From the NCBI GenBank assembly GCA_963666875.2, contig CAXXPU010000006.1, positions 434,001 through 498,000 on the forward strand: a stretch of 64,000 nt of DNA, written 5' to 3'. The translations under genes were made by a program, and so were the position numbers. Below are positions 41,550 through 51,357 of the stretch, in pieces. Source of the DNA: G963662655 sp963666875 (GTDB taxonomy: Bacteria > Cloacimonadota > Cloacimonadia > Cloacimonadales > JAIOQZ01). Under the pieces are notes generated by a model that had not been told where the DNA came from, did no database searches, and saw only the letters and a program-made list of their open reading frames with translations. Each line of letters begins with the position of its first letter. Position 1 is the first letter of the stretch.

Positions 41550-43731
41550 TACGCTGCTGCGCGATTTGAACCCGCGCCAGCAGGAAGTCGTGCAGGCAGT
41601 TGACGGACCGGTACTGGTCCTCGCCGGCGCAGGAAGCGGAAAGACCCGGTCGGTAATCTACCGGACCGCCTGGCTGATCCGCGAACGGCACGTTTATCCC
41701 AATCACATCCTGATCGTCACCTTCACCAACAAGGCCGCGCGCGAACTGCGTGATCGCCTCGAATCGACCTTTCAGCTTCAGACGCGTAACCTCTGGGTGG
41801 GGACATTTCACAGTATATGCAGCCGCATTCTGCGCTACGAGAGCGATCGGCTGCCCTTCAAATCGAATTTCGTAATCTACGACGCAGACGATCAGAAGAC
41901 GCTCGTCAAGCGCATCATGAAGCGGCTGGATATCGACACCAAAGCATTTCCGCCCGGAAAGGTGCACAGCCTGATCAGCCGAAACAAGAACAACCTGATC
42001 CGGCCCGAGGATTTCTTCGAGTTTCAGGAAGAGAACCAGTGGACGATCACCTTCCACAAGATATACCAGGCATACGCGAAAGACCTGCTGAACAACAACG
42101 CGCTCGATTTCGACGATCTGCTGCTTGAGACCGCCTTTTTATTCGATCGGGACGAGGAAGTCCGTCGTAAGTACGCCGGGCAGTTTCGCTACATCCTGAT
42201 CGACGAATATCAGGATACCAACTACGCGCAGTTCAAGATCATCAACCTGCTTGCGAAGGATCACCAGAACCTCTGTGTGGTAGGTGACGACGACCAGGCC
42301 ATCTACGGCTGGCGCGGCGCCGACGTGGAGAACATCCTGCGCTTCGAGAAGGATTACGGCAGCGTAAAGACCATCCGGCTGGAACAGAATTACCGCTCTA
42401 CGCAGACAATCCTCGATCTCGCCAACAGCCTTATCAAGAATAACCGCGGAAGGCATGCCAAGGATCTTTGGAGCGATCACGGGAAGGGCGAGATGCCCGA
42501 ACTCTCCATCTTCGAAGATGAGCGCCTGGAGGCAAAAGCGATCGCGGACCGGATCGAGGCGCTACGGGGCAAAGAAGCGCTCTCCGATATCGCTGTGCTG
42601 TTCCGCACCAATGCGCAATCGCGGGTGTTGGAGCAGGAGTTCGCGAAACGGCAGATACCATACACGGTGGTGGGCGGCGTCAATTTCTTCCAGCGCAAGG
42701 AGATCAAGGACATCTTGAGCTACCTGCGCGTGCTGGTCAATCCGGACGATGGCGAGAGCCTGGTGCGGATCGTCAATTACCCCGCGCGCAAGATCGGCAA
42801 CACGACCGTCGGCAGGCTGCTCGATTACGCCATCAAGCACGGAATGACGCTCTACCGTGCTGTGCAGGAGGTGGAGAAGAATCCGCTCCTGAGCGCATCC
42901 GCCATCAAAAGCGTAAAGGAGTTCGCCAGAATGATCGAAAGTTGGCGTGTCCTGGCTGAAACAGAGCCGGTAGCGAATGTGATCGAACGGGTAATCACCG
43001 AACTGGGGCTGATCCAGCTCTACGAATCGACAGGCGATATCCAGGACGCGACCAGAGCCGACAACCTCAAGGAACTCATGGCGGCATCGCGCGACTACAC
43101 CGAGGAGTATTCCGTCGAGAACGAGAATCCGCCACTGCTCGGCGACTACCTGCAAAACGTCACGCTTCAGACCGATCTGGATACAGCGTCCGACGAACAG
43201 GGCGTCGTTCAACTGATGACGATGCACAACGCCAAGGGACTGGAATTCGATCACGTGCTGATCTGCGGCATCTGCGATGGATTGATTCCGCACCGGCTTA
43301 ACCTCGACGATGAAAAAATGCTTGAAGAGGAACGCAGGTTGCTCTATGTTGCCATCACCCGTGCGAAACGCTCGCTGTGGCTTAGCTACAGTCGCTGGCG
43401 CAGGGAGTTCAACACCATCGAACCGATGATGCCGAGCAGGTTTCTGAAGGAGATGGACGACGATTGCCTGCACCTCGCCGGATCGGATTTCTACGAGGTG
43501 AAGAGCAGCCCGATTCCGGCGACGGCACGTAAAGTGGACGTGATCCTCGAATCGCAGAAGTTTTACAAGATCGGGCAACGGGTTTTCCATAAGAATTTCG
43601 GCAGGGGAACGATCCTCAGCGTGGATGGCTCGGGCGAAAATGCCAAGCTGACCATCTCGTTCGATAACGGCGCGCTGAAGAGGATTCTGGGGAGTTTCGT
43701 GCAAACGGCTCCAGCGGAAATGAAACGATGA
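41530..43731 (+). CDS. pcrA: UvrD/PcrA-type superfamily 1 DNA helicase
   Basis: The 733-residue helicase has all SF1A motifs: QQEVVQAVDGPVLVLAGAGSGKT (I), VTFTNKAARELRDR (Ia), DEYQDTN (II), GDDDQAIYGWRGAD (III), LEQNYRS (IV), VQLMTMHNAKGLEFDHV (V) and RRLLYVAITRAKRSLWL (VI). The last 65 residues (YKIGQRVFHKNFGRGTILSV...) form the Tudor-like domain by which PcrA contacts RNA polymerase, so PcrA is the closer match. It acts in repair and transcription-coupled processes. The start overlaps the FN3 lipoprotein, implying coupling, though functionally the two seem unrelated. Confidence 0.94.
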   Translation: MESAYNNTLLRDLNPRQQEVVQAVDGPVLVLAGAGSGKTRSVIYRTAWLIRERHVYPNHILIVTFTNKAARELRDRLESTFQLQTRNLWVGTFHSICSRILRYESDRLPFKSNFVIYDADDQKTLVKRIMKRLDIDTKAFPPGKVHSLISRNKNNLIRPEDFFEFQEENQWTITFHKIYQAYAKDLLNNNALDFDDLLLETAFLFDRDEEVRRKYAGQFRYILIDEYQDTNYAQFKIINLLAKDHQNLCVVGDDDQAIYGWRGADVENILRFEKDYGSVKTIRLEQNYRSTQTILDLANSLIKNNRGRHAKDLWSDHGKGEMPELSIFEDERLEAKAIADRIEALRGKEALSDIAVLFRTNAQSRVLEQEFAKRQIPYTVVGGVNFFQRKEIKDILSYLRVLVNPDDGESLVRIVNYPARKIGNTTVGRLLDYAIKHGMTLYRAVQEVEKNPLLSASAIKSVKEFARMIESWRVLAETEPVANVIERVITELGLIQLYESTGDIQDATRADNLKELMAASRDYTEEYSVENENPPLLGDYLQNVTLQTDLDTASDEQGVVQLMTMHNAKGLEFDHVLICGICDGLIPHRLNLDDEKMLEEERRLLYVAITRAKRSLWLSYSRWRREFNTIEPMMPSRFLKEMDDDCLHLAGSDFYEVKSSPIPATARKVDVILESQKFYKIGQRVFHKNFGRGTILSVDGSGENAKLTISFDNGALKRILGSFVQTAPAEMKR

Positions 43732-43777
43732 CATCGTGAAAACGTTGTACTGATAAACAAATAGAATGAGGTATAGG

Positions 43778-44725
43778 ATGAACGGGGCTCTCAAATGGAT
43801 GTTGATACTGGTGGTGATGAGTGTGGTCGCGCTTCACGCTGAGAAGTATGCCGGTGAAATCTTTCGCATGGGCGCCGGCGTGCGCAACTACGCTATGGGC
43901 GGAACCGGATTGACGGACAGCGACTCACCCGCGCTGGCCTACTGGAATGCGTCGCTGCTCACGAAGAAACAGAATACCCGCGTCGAACTGATGCACGCCG
44001 AAGAACTCGGTCTGTTCCAGTACGACACCGTTTCGGGCGTGGTCGGATCGGAACATCCTTTCGCGATCGTGATTTCGCGTATCGGCATCGACGATATCCC
44101 GCTGACCAGAAAAGAGAATCCCGACGACTCCCTTTCGGTGAACAACCCGCCTTACGAATACGACAGCGTGAACAACGCCGACTACATCCTGTACGCCGGT
44201 TTCGCGACTCAAGTCGGCAAGATACCGGTCGGAATCACTCCGAAATTCGCCTACCGCATCATGGCGGACGAAGGCGGATACGGATTCGGCGCAGACCTAT
44301 CCACCTGGTTCGAACCCACCGGATACCTGACTGTCGCCGCGAAGCTGCGCGACTTCTTCAGCACACAAATCTTCTGGCAGAACGGCACCCATGAAACTGT
44401 CAATCCGGGGCTGGATATCGAGACGAACCTTCACTTCAATTTTCCGTGGATCGAGTGCCCGGTCAGCTTGATCGGCGGCATCGAATCCTATTTCGAGGAT
44501 CGCGACGAGAGCGCCACGACATCCTTCGGATTCATGAGTCTGGATTACCACGCCGGACTCGCCGTACAGGCGCACGAGTTGCTGACCCTCTTCCTCGGAT
44601 ACGATGTGGAGAACGTCACCGCCGGCGTGACCCTAAGTCTGCTGCCGCTCGAACTGCACTACGCCTTCGAGCAGAACACCGAGCTGGACGATTCGCATCG
44701 CGTCTCGCTGGGTCTCCAATTCTGA
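43778..44725 (+). CDS. PorV/PorQ-like outer-membrane protein
   Basis: The ATG at 43778 has a GAGG site 6 bases upstream and opens a signal peptide (LKWMLILVVMSVVALHA). The mature protein starts with AGEIFRMGAGVRNYAMGGTGL...SPALAYWNASLL, the PorV/PorQ/UPF0164 signature (G.GaR..gMGgA ... YWNPA). The rest is a 14-strand-like beta barrel (315 residues in all). PorV is the shuttle that collects type IX secretion substrates; the sorting-domain proteins in this window are candidate cargo, but many FCB genomes hold several PorV-like paralogues with other roles. Confidence 0.82.
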   Translation: MNGALKWMLILVVMSVVALHAEKYAGEIFRMGAGVRNYAMGGTGLTDSDSPALAYWNASLLTKKQNTRVELMHAEELGLFQYDTVSGVVGSEHPFAIVISRIGIDDIPLTRKENPDDSLSVNNPPYEYDSVNNADYILYAGFATQVGKIPVGITPKFAYRIMADEGGYGFGADLSTWFEPTGYLTVAAKLRDFFSTQIFWQNGTHETVNPGLDIETNLHFNFPWIECPVSLIGGIESYFEDRDESATTSFGFMSLDYHAGLAVQAHELLTLFLGYDVENVTAGVTLSLLPLELHYAFEQNTELDDSHRVSLGLQF

Positions 44726-44734
44726 CGGTGAACC

Positions 44735-45871
44735 ATGAAGAAGAAAATCGCTATCCTGGGCGTCTCCGGCTCTATTGGAACTTCCGCGATCGAAGTGATC
44801 CGGCATCATTGCGACCATTTCGATATTGTAATCGCATCGACCCATCACAATCTCGATAACCTGATCAACCTGTCCCTCGAATTCGATATCTTGCATCCGG
44901 TAATAACCGACAGCACCATCTCCGGTATTCCGGACCAAATGGCTGCCGGAAGCGAAGCGTTACTCGATCTTCTGCGCCATGCCGATTACGATATCGTGCT
45001 GAACGCCGTATCCGGTTCGGCGGGACTGATCTACACCGTCGAGGCGATAAAGCGCGGGAAGGACGTCGCGCTGGCGAACAAGGAATCGTTGGTGATGGCG
45101 GGACATCTGGTAACCGAAATCTGCCGCGAGACCGGCGCACGATTGATCCCGGTCGATAGCGAGCACAGTGCGCTGTTTCAGGTCATCGGCGAAAGTCCCA
45201 GGCGCGAGATCGATCGATTGATCCTCACCGCGTCGGGCGGACCGTTCCGAACCCTGCCACTGGATCGATTCGACACCATCACGCCACAGGACGCGCTCAA
45301 TCATCCCACCTGGGATATGGGCGCCAAAGTAACCATCGATTCAGCAACCATGATGAATAAAGCGCTCGAGGTGATGGAGGCCCACTGGCTTTTCGGCATT
45401 CCTTACGACCGCATCGAAGCCATCATCCACCCGCAATCGATCGTCCATTCGATGGTCAAGTTCATCGACGGCTCTATCCTTTCCCAGATGAGTACGCCGT
45501 CCATGAAGCTGCCCATCCTCTATGCGCTTGGCTATCCGGAGAGAATCCAGTCCGATCTGGTGCGGACAACAGCCGCCGATCTGATCGAATTGACATTCGA
45601 GGGAATTGAAAAGGATCGTTATCCGCTGTTCTTCCTCGCGCTGGAAGTCGCAAAGAAAGGCGGTCTGCTGCCGACGATCCTCAACGCCGCCAACGAAGCC
45701 GCGATCGAGCTCTTCCTGAAGCATAAGATTTCGTTCCGTCAAATCGAGACCATCCTTCGGAGCTATCTGGAACAATGCGACAATGTGTCGAATCCCGATA
45801 TCGAGACGATACTCGATGCGAATCGTAACGTATATCGCGAGGTGACAAAGAATTACATGTCCTGGCTATAA
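44735..45871 (+). CDS. dxr: 1-deoxy-D-xylulose-5-phosphate reductoisomerase
   Basis: The 378-residue enzyme makes methylerythritol phosphate, the committed step of isoprenoid synthesis. The NADPH-binding start ILGVSGSIGTSAIEVI, the ALANKESLVMAG segment near 115, the metal/substrate motif PVDSEHSALFQ near 140, SGGPFR, and HPxxDMGAKVTIDSATMMNKALEVMEA are present. The start lies 10 bases after the PorV-like gene, with AAAxxG but no strong SD. Isoprenoid precursors also feed undecaprenyl phosphate used by the WecA-type enzyme upstream. Confidence 0.96.
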   Translation: MKKKIAILGVSGSIGTSAIEVIRHHCDHFDIVIASTHHNLDNLINLSLEFDILHPVITDSTISGIPDQMAAGSEALLDLLRHADYDIVLNAVSGSAGLIYTVEAIKRGKDVALANKESLVMAGHLVTEICRETGARLIPVDSEHSALFQVIGESPRREIDRLILTASGGPFRTLPLDRFDTITPQDALNHPTWDMGAKVTIDSATMMNKALEVMEAHWLFGIPYDRIEAIIHPQSIVHSMVKFIDGSILSQMSTPSMKLPILYALGYPERIQSDLVRTTAADLIELTFEGIEKDRYPLFFLALEVAKKGGLLPTILNAANEAAIELFLKHKISFRQIETILRSYLEQCDNVSNPDIETILDANRNVYREVTKNYMSWL

Positions 45872-45957
45872 ATCCTGCGTAACCACGGAGTAATTCTTCT
45901 TTTCTTGACAGATTCAAAGGCGCATGGAAGCTGACCAATCATGAAAGAGGTTAATGC

Positions 45958-47139
45958 ATGAACGTCAAACAACTTGATCTGCTCGATATCCTGGAGATTC
46001 TTGCCAGGCATAAGAAGTTTATCTCGATCTTTGTCTTGATCGCCAGTATCGCGGTGGTCATCTATGTGCTGGTGGTTCCGAAATACTGGAAATCCACCGC
46101 TGTGATCTACCCACTGGAGTCAACGGACACCAGTATGCTCACATCGCTATTGGGCGGCTATTCGTCGCTTCTCGGCGGCACGTCGCTGGAGCAGGAAGAG
46201 CTGGTGGCGATCATGACATCGCGAACGTTCGGCTATAAGATCATCGAAGAATTCGATGTGATCAACATGCTGGAAATCGAAGAGCCGGACTCGCTGAAAG
46301 CGCTGGATATGGCGTATATGATCCTGTATGAAAAGGTCATTGATGTCTATTACGATATCGACACTGGATTCATTTATATCAGCGCCGAGACGGAGAATAA
46401 CCGTCTTTCCGCGGATATGGCGAATTATGCGGTAGAGCAACTCGACTTGTACAATCGATTCGATCGCCGTTCGCGAGGCAGGGATAAAAGGATCTTCATC
46501 GAATCCAGGCTGAAGGATATCGAGGCAGAGATGGATTCTATCGCTACGTTGATGCAGGATTTCCAGGAAAAGAACAAGATATTCGACACGACGGATCAGA
46601 TCGCGGGAATTCTCGATGTTTATACGGAACTGGCTTCGAAGCTGTTCGAGATCGAGCTCGAACTCGACTTCATGCACGAATACGACCGACAGAACGATCC
46701 CGCCGCAGAATCGCTCAAGGAACAGAAAAACGTCCTGATGCGCAAGCTCCACGAAATGGAAACCGGCTCCGGCGAGGGGGATGGCAGCTCCTATCTGGTA
46801 GCGCTGAATTCGCTTCCCCAGAAGATGCGAAAATACACAGAGCTTCAGTTGCGGTTGACCCTGCTGGAGACTACCTATAAATACCTTCTGCCTGAGTATG
46901 AGAGTTCGAAGATTGAAGAAATCCGCGACCTTCCCACTATTCAGATCATCGACAAAGCGCACGTTACAGGGCTTCGAACCAAGCCGAGACGCGGATTGAC
47001 CTGTATTGCCGTCTTTATTGCAGCGTTGCTGTTTGCCTGTACGCTCTCCGTGCTGCACGGTTTGATCGACGAGGATATCCGTAAACGGCTGAAAAAGATT
47101 TTCAGGATTCTCCTGCATGGTGATCGAGCAAAGGAATAA
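45958..47139 (+). CDS. Wzz-type polysaccharide chain-length / export co-polymerase
   Basis: The 393-residue protein has membrane helices at about 22-42 and 345-368, with a large coiled-coil periplasmic part between. The N-terminal region DLLDILEILARHKKFI and the PKYWKSTAVIYP strand match Wzz/GumC domains. A predicted coiled coil spans about 170-300. There is no C-terminal kinase. Wzz proteins set polymer length in Wzx/Wzy-dependent surface polysaccharide synthesis. The Wzy/WaaL-like gene starts 23 bases before its stop. A TTGACA lies upstream (45905) without a clear -10. Confidence 0.9.
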   Translation: MNVKQLDLLDILEILARHKKFISIFVLIASIAVVIYVLVVPKYWKSTAVIYPLESTDTSMLTSLLGGYSSLLGGTSLEQEELVAIMTSRTFGYKIIEEFDVINMLEIEEPDSLKALDMAYMILYEKVIDVYYDIDTGFIYISAETENNRLSADMANYAVEQLDLYNRFDRRSRGRDKRIFIESRLKDIEAEMDSIATLMQDFQEKNKIFDTTDQIAGILDVYTELASKLFEIELELDFMHEYDRQNDPAAESLKEQKNVLMRKLHEMETGSGEGDGSSYLVALNSLPQKMRKYTELQLRLTLLETTYKYLLPEYESSKIEEIRDLPTIQIIDKAHVTGLRTKPRRGLTCIAVFIAALLFACTLSVLHGLIDEDIRKRLKKIFRILLHGDRAKE

Positions 47140-48409
47140 GCCGGATATTCTTGTCCGGTTCTTGCTGCTTGTTTCCTTCTCATACCTGTTCTACAGCTTC
47201 TTCCAGTCGTTCTTTCATTACAGCGTCCTGATCCGGTTCAATCTCCTTGCGGGATTTCTGATACTCATGACATACATGGTCGTATCACTCGGAAAGCATG
47301 AGAAGTACAACCTGTCTCTATCGAGCGTCGTGATTGTCGGATTGCTCATGATCTGGACGTCCTACGCGCTGACAAGCATGCTTTGGGCAAGCGAAATCAA
47401 GCAAGCGCTTTTAAACGCGTTCTACAATTTTGGCTATTTCACATTCGTATGCTTGATGCTTTTCATGATCGATCGGATGGATCGCGCCTGGTTTCTCCTC
47501 TATTTCTTCAACTTCATCCTGCTGGTTTTCATCGGAATTTCCTGTTGGGAGATGATCACGTTCAATCACTTTCCCACCTCGAGTGTGGTGAAACTCGACA
47601 CGTTCCCGTTCGTACCCAACGGACCCTTCTATAACGTGAATGATTTCGCGTCGGCACTTCTCATCCTGTCGCCGTTCATGTTTGCACTGGTGAAAGCGCT
47701 AAAGAACCGCTGGATCAATATCCTGGCATTTCTCGTGACCATCCTGATCTTCATCACCATGCTGCTCGAAGGTTCCAGACTGAGTCTTCTCGTCTTCGTG
47801 GCGGAAGCGATCGTGTTCTTCATCTTCTTCGTCAACTGGAGATCGAAGATCGTGATCTCCGCAGTGATTGCGCTGCTGTTCACGACATTTGTAATCAAGT
47901 TCCCCGATGTGTACCAGGTCGTCACAGGATTTATCGATCGCGAGCTGTTGTCGATCCAGCATGAAAACGAGAGTTACGCGCTGGAATCGATCGAAGCCCG
48001 GGTCAACCTGCTGAAGCACTCCCTCGAGATCACGGAAGAATCCGATTATGTCGGTGTCGGTGCGGGTAATTTCTCGCGGTATATGCGAACGCCCCGCATC
48101 AAGGATACCATGCAGGTTACCATCACGCACAACTTCTTCATGGAGAAGCTTGCCACGGACGGTCTCCCGGTATTCCTGTTTCTGGTCGTGCTGATCGGAT
48201 ATCTTATCATCGGCAATCTGCTGAACGCCATTATGAGCAAGGGTCGTCTTCGCTGGCTGTATGGAGGATTCTCGGCTGCCTCAGCGTTGTTTATCGTAGC
48301 GGCCTCGATCCCCAGCTCCATCAGCAGCAATATCTTCTATTGGGTCATTCTCGGCGGCGCGCTGGCGCTTATCAATATCACACAGGTGCGACAGACCGAT
48401 CAATTGTAA
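47117..48409 (+). CDS. O-antigen polymerase/ligase family membrane protein
   Basis: The 430-residue protein has about ten to twelve hydrophobic helices and a large outer loop between about 280 and 345. The loop contains EARVNLLKHSLEITEESDYVGVGAGNFSRY and HNFFMEKLATDGLP, the usual O-antigen ligase/polymerase (Wzy_C) pattern. It would polymerise or attach polysaccharide at the outer face of the inner membrane. It overlaps the Wzz gene, so the two work together. Distinguishing Wzy from WaaL by sequence alone is not possible here. Confidence 0.88.
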   Translation: MVIEQRNKPDILVRFLLLVSFSYLFYSFFQSFFHYSVLIRFNLLAGFLILMTYMVVSLGKHEKYNLSLSSVVIVGLLMIWTSYALTSMLWASEIKQALLNAFYNFGYFTFVCLMLFMIDRMDRAWFLLYFFNFILLVFIGISCWEMITFNHFPTSSVVKLDTFPFVPNGPFYNVNDFASALLILSPFMFALVKALKNRWINILAFLVTILIFITMLLEGSRLSLLVFVAEAIVFFIFFVNWRSKIVISAVIALLFTTFVIKFPDVYQVVTGFIDRELLSIQHENESYALESIEARVNLLKHSLEITEESDYVGVGAGNFSRYMRTPRIKDTMQVTITHNFFMEKLATDGLPVFLFLVVLIGYLIIGNLLNAIMSKGRLRWLYGGFSAASALFIVAASIPSSISSNIFYWVILGGALALINITQVRQTDQL

Positions 48410-48545
48410 TCGCATCTCGTTAATCTGTACCTACTCAGTTTGAGATTGAACTTTTTATCTACAATGATCTAATTTTTATTTGCCAGATTTGATCGAATAT
48501 GATAGAGGGGCGATATGGTGGAAATCCAGATCACAGGAGGAATAT

Positions 48546-49988
48546 GTGAATTTTGCAGCAATCGCAATTGAGAAAGCGAAATCACTCGGCGCTACGTACG
48601 CCGATATTCGTATCCAGAACACGAAGACCGAGGTCATATACCTGCGCAACCTGAGCCTGAAGAACACGATGAACTCGGTCAGCCACGGGTACGGGATTCG
48701 CGTACTGAAGAACGGAGCCTGGGGTTTCGCACACAACAACATCTTCACGGCGGATGCCGTGGCTGAAACGGCGAAGAAGGCGGTCGAGATCGCGGAGGCT
48801 TCCGCTCGCGTGAAAGTGGAGCAGGGAATCGAACTGGCATACGAACGAGGATATATCGACAAGTTCAAGACTGCTGTGGCGAAGGATCCCTTCCTGGTAT
48901 CGCTCAAGGAGAAGGTCGATATGATGCTGGAGGTCAACCGGATCATCATGAATTACGAGCCGATCCGTCAGGCGATGTTCGTCCTTCGTGCGGAAAACAC
49001 CCACAAGCAGATTGTCTCCACGCTGGGCACCGATCTGGAACTCGAGACGACCTGGGTAGCGCCGATGTTGGTCGCAACGGCAGTCGCGAACAACGACAGC
49101 CAGTCGAGGATGTACCACGTCGGTGGACGCAATATGGGCTGGGAATTGATCGATCAGATGGATTTCCCCGGTAACGCGCCGCGCGTCGCCGAACAGGCGA
49201 TTCAGAAGTGCTATGCCGGTACGCTGGGAGAAGAAAAGCGCCGCGACCTGCTGCTGGATCCCATGCATCTGTCTCTGACCATGCACGAATCGGTGGGTCA
49301 CCCGACCGAGCTCGATCGCGTACTCGGATGGGAAGCCGATTTCGCCGGGATCTCGTTCGCGACACCCGAGAAACTCAAGAACTACCGATATGGCTCCGAG
49401 ATCGTCAATTTCTTCGGCGACAACACGCTCGAGGGCGGCCTCGCCACCGCGGGTTACGATGACGACGGCGTTCCCGGGCAGAAGTGGCACATCATCAAGG
49501 ACGGCATCCTGAACGAATACGGAACCACCCGCGATACCGCAATGCGCATCGGCGAGAAAATGAGCCGCGGATGCTGCCGCGCAACGAACTACTATGATTT
49601 TCCCATCAACCGGATTCCGAACCTCTATCTCGCGCCCGGTAAGAAGGAACTCACGCCGCAGCAACTGATCTCCGACACCGAGGACGGCGTCTATATCGAA
49701 GATCAGGGATCGTTCTCCATCGACCAGCATCGCGTCAACTTCCAGTTCGGCGGCAACATGTTCTGGGAGATCAAGAACGGCAAGAAGCACAGGATGCTGA
49801 AGAAGGTGATCTACCGGTCGAACAATCCCGAGTTCTGGAACAGTTGCGACGCGATCTGCGACGAGCGATTCTTCCAGACGTTCGGCGTGATCAACTGCGG
49901 CAAGGGACAACCCAGCCAGTCCGCAAGAATGACCCACGGAGCCTCGCTGACGCGGTTCCGGAATATTCGCGTAGGAGGTTCCCAATGA
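48546..49988 (+). CDS. tldD: Metalloprotease TldD
   Basis: A GTG at 48546 with an AGGAGG site 5 bases upstream is the best start. It yields MNFAAIAIEKAKSLGATYADIR as usual, whereas the upstream ATG adds an atypical Trp-rich leader. The 480-residue protein carries the zinc motif HESVGH in LTMHESVGHPTELDRVLGWEADFAG near 259. The LLDPMHLSLTMHE and GYDDDGVPGQK segments fit TldD. With TldE it degrades or matures peptides. The two genes overlap as ATGA. Confidence 0.94.
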   Translation: MNFAAIAIEKAKSLGATYADIRIQNTKTEVIYLRNLSLKNTMNSVSHGYGIRVLKNGAWGFAHNNIFTADAVAETAKKAVEIAEASARVKVEQGIELAYERGYIDKFKTAVAKDPFLVSLKEKVDMMLEVNRIIMNYEPIRQAMFVLRAENTHKQIVSTLGTDLELETTWVAPMLVATAVANNDSQSRMYHVGGRNMGWELIDQMDFPGNAPRVAEQAIQKCYAGTLGEEKRRDLLLDPMHLSLTMHESVGHPTELDRVLGWEADFAGISFATPEKLKNYRYGSEIVNFFGDNTLEGGLATAGYDDDGVPGQKWHIIKDGILNEYGTTRDTAMRIGEKMSRGCCRATNYYDFPINRIPNLYLAPGKKELTPQQLISDTEDGVYIEDQGSFSIDQHRVNFQFGGNMFWEIKNGKKHRMLKKVIYRSNNPEFWNSCDAICDERFFQTFGVINCGKGQPSQSARMTHGASLTRFRNIRVGGSQ

Positions 49989-51259
49989 ACAAGGAAAAAG
50001 CCATAGAATACATCCGTAAACATTGCCACGCCGATGACTTCACCTTCATGTTCAATCGCTACGAGGCGCACGAGACACGCTTTGCGCAGAACATGATCAC
50101 ACAACACAAGGACGGAGCCAACTACATGCTGTCGCTGGACGTGGCTTTCGGAAACAAGACCGGCACCGCGGTCGTCAATCAACCGGACGAGATTTTTCTG
50201 AAATACCTCATCGACACTGCCACGCAGATGGCGAAACTCAACCAGCCCGATCCGGAATACATACCCAGCATGGAGCGTAAAGAACTGCCCCAGATCGACA
50301 ACTACGCCGCATCGACCGCCGGTCTCAACACCGACGACATGGTCTCTGTGGTGCAGAAATGCGTCGCCAACGCCAACAAGATCGATGCGAAGATCTCCGG
50401 CATGACATCTCGCTATCTGCGCGAGACATCCATGATCACGAAAAACGGATTCGAAGGCGACGACAACGCCTCGACCTTCGAGCACTCGATGACCATGAAA
50501 CGCGACGACGTGGAAACAAAAGTCTCGCGTGGCGTGAAGGACTTCGACAGCTTCGACATCGCCGACGAGATCGCGCGACTGAACGAGCAGTTCTCGTCTC
50601 TGTCCAAGCCGCAGCCTATCGAACCGGGCAAGTATCCGGTCATCCTGCGCTCGCAAGCAGTAGGTAACTTCTTCCAGTTCCTGAGCTACATGATGGACTT
50701 GCGCACCGCGGACGAAGGCACATCACCTTTCTCCGGTCAACTCGGCCAGCCCTTTTTCGGAAAGGACTTCAATCTGCGCTCGACGCTTTGCGATCCGGAG
50801 CTGATTGGCATGCGTTACAACTACGAAGGTATTGTGTCGAAGGAAATCGACTGGGTACGAAACGGCGTTCTGGAAAGCATGCCCGTATCGCGCTACTATG
50901 CCGGTGTGAAAGGCATCGAACCATGCCAGGCGTACAACACGTTAATCGATGGCGGCGACGCTTCCGAAGAGGAGATGATGCGGATCGCTGGAAGAGGGAT
51001 CATCGTCAACCACCTGTGGTACATCCGTTTCGTTGATCAGAAGCGTGGCGAACTTACCGGCATGACCCGCGATGGCGTGCTGTGGTTCGAGGACGGGAAG
51101 ATCAAACATCCGATCGTCAACCTTCGCTTCAACGAGGTGATCAACGAATCGACCCGCCGAATCATGGCACTGGGCAGACCCGAAGTGCAGTCCGGCTATA
51201 TGAAGGTGCCCACCATGCTGATCGACGACTTCAACTTCGTCGATACGACGTCGTTCTAA
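49985..51259 (+). CDS. tldE: TldE/PmbA family protein (TldD partner)
   Basis: The ATG at 49985 overlaps the tldD stop (ATGA) and follows GGAGG. The 424-residue protein has the PmbA/TldE layout, including GNKTGTAVVNQPDE, a central YPVILRSQAVGNFFQFLSYM strand and SRYYAGVKGIEPCQAYNTLI. It lacks the HExxxH zinc motif, as expected for TldE. TldD and TldE form a heterodimer, and their order and overlap here support co-translation. Confidence 0.9.
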   Translation: MNKEKAIEYIRKHCHADDFTFMFNRYEAHETRFAQNMITQHKDGANYMLSLDVAFGNKTGTAVVNQPDEIFLKYLIDTATQMAKLNQPDPEYIPSMERKELPQIDNYAASTAGLNTDDMVSVVQKCVANANKIDAKISGMTSRYLRETSMITKNGFEGDDNASTFEHSMTMKRDDVETKVSRGVKDFDSFDIADEIARLNEQFSSLSKPQPIEPGKYPVILRSQAVGNFFQFLSYMMDLRTADEGTSPFSGQLGQPFFGKDFNLRSTLCDPELIGMRYNYEGIVSKEIDWVRNGVLESMPVSRYYAGVKGIEPCQAYNTLIDGGDASEEEMMRIAGRGIIVNHLWYIRFVDQKRGELTGMTRDGVLWFEDGKIKHPIVNLRFNEVINESTRRIMALGRPEVQSGYMKVPTMLIDDFNFVDTTSF

Positions 51260-51269
51260 CGTCTTTATT

Positions 51270-51335
51270 GGAGCGCAGGCATCCTTGCCTGCTTCTCGGG
51301 AGAAAATAGGGAGCAGGCAAGGGTGCCTGCGTTCC
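51270..51335. repeat. 66-bp hairpin from two inverted GCAGGC repeats
   Basis: GGAGCGCAGGCATCCTTGCC (51270-51289, plus TGC) pairs with GGCAAGGGTGCCTGCGTTCC (51316-51335). Both are copies of the repeat at 13971-13997. It occupies most of the gap between tldE and cdd, 23 bases before the cdd ATG, and may act as a transcript-end structure; no T-run follows on either side. Confidence 0.75.
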
Positions 51336-51357
51336 GGGGAATAATCACGGAGTAAAT

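Noticed and set aside
48480..48545. 22-residue upstream extension of TldD
   Set aside because: The GTG at 48546 has an AGGAGG site and gives the family-typical N-terminus.
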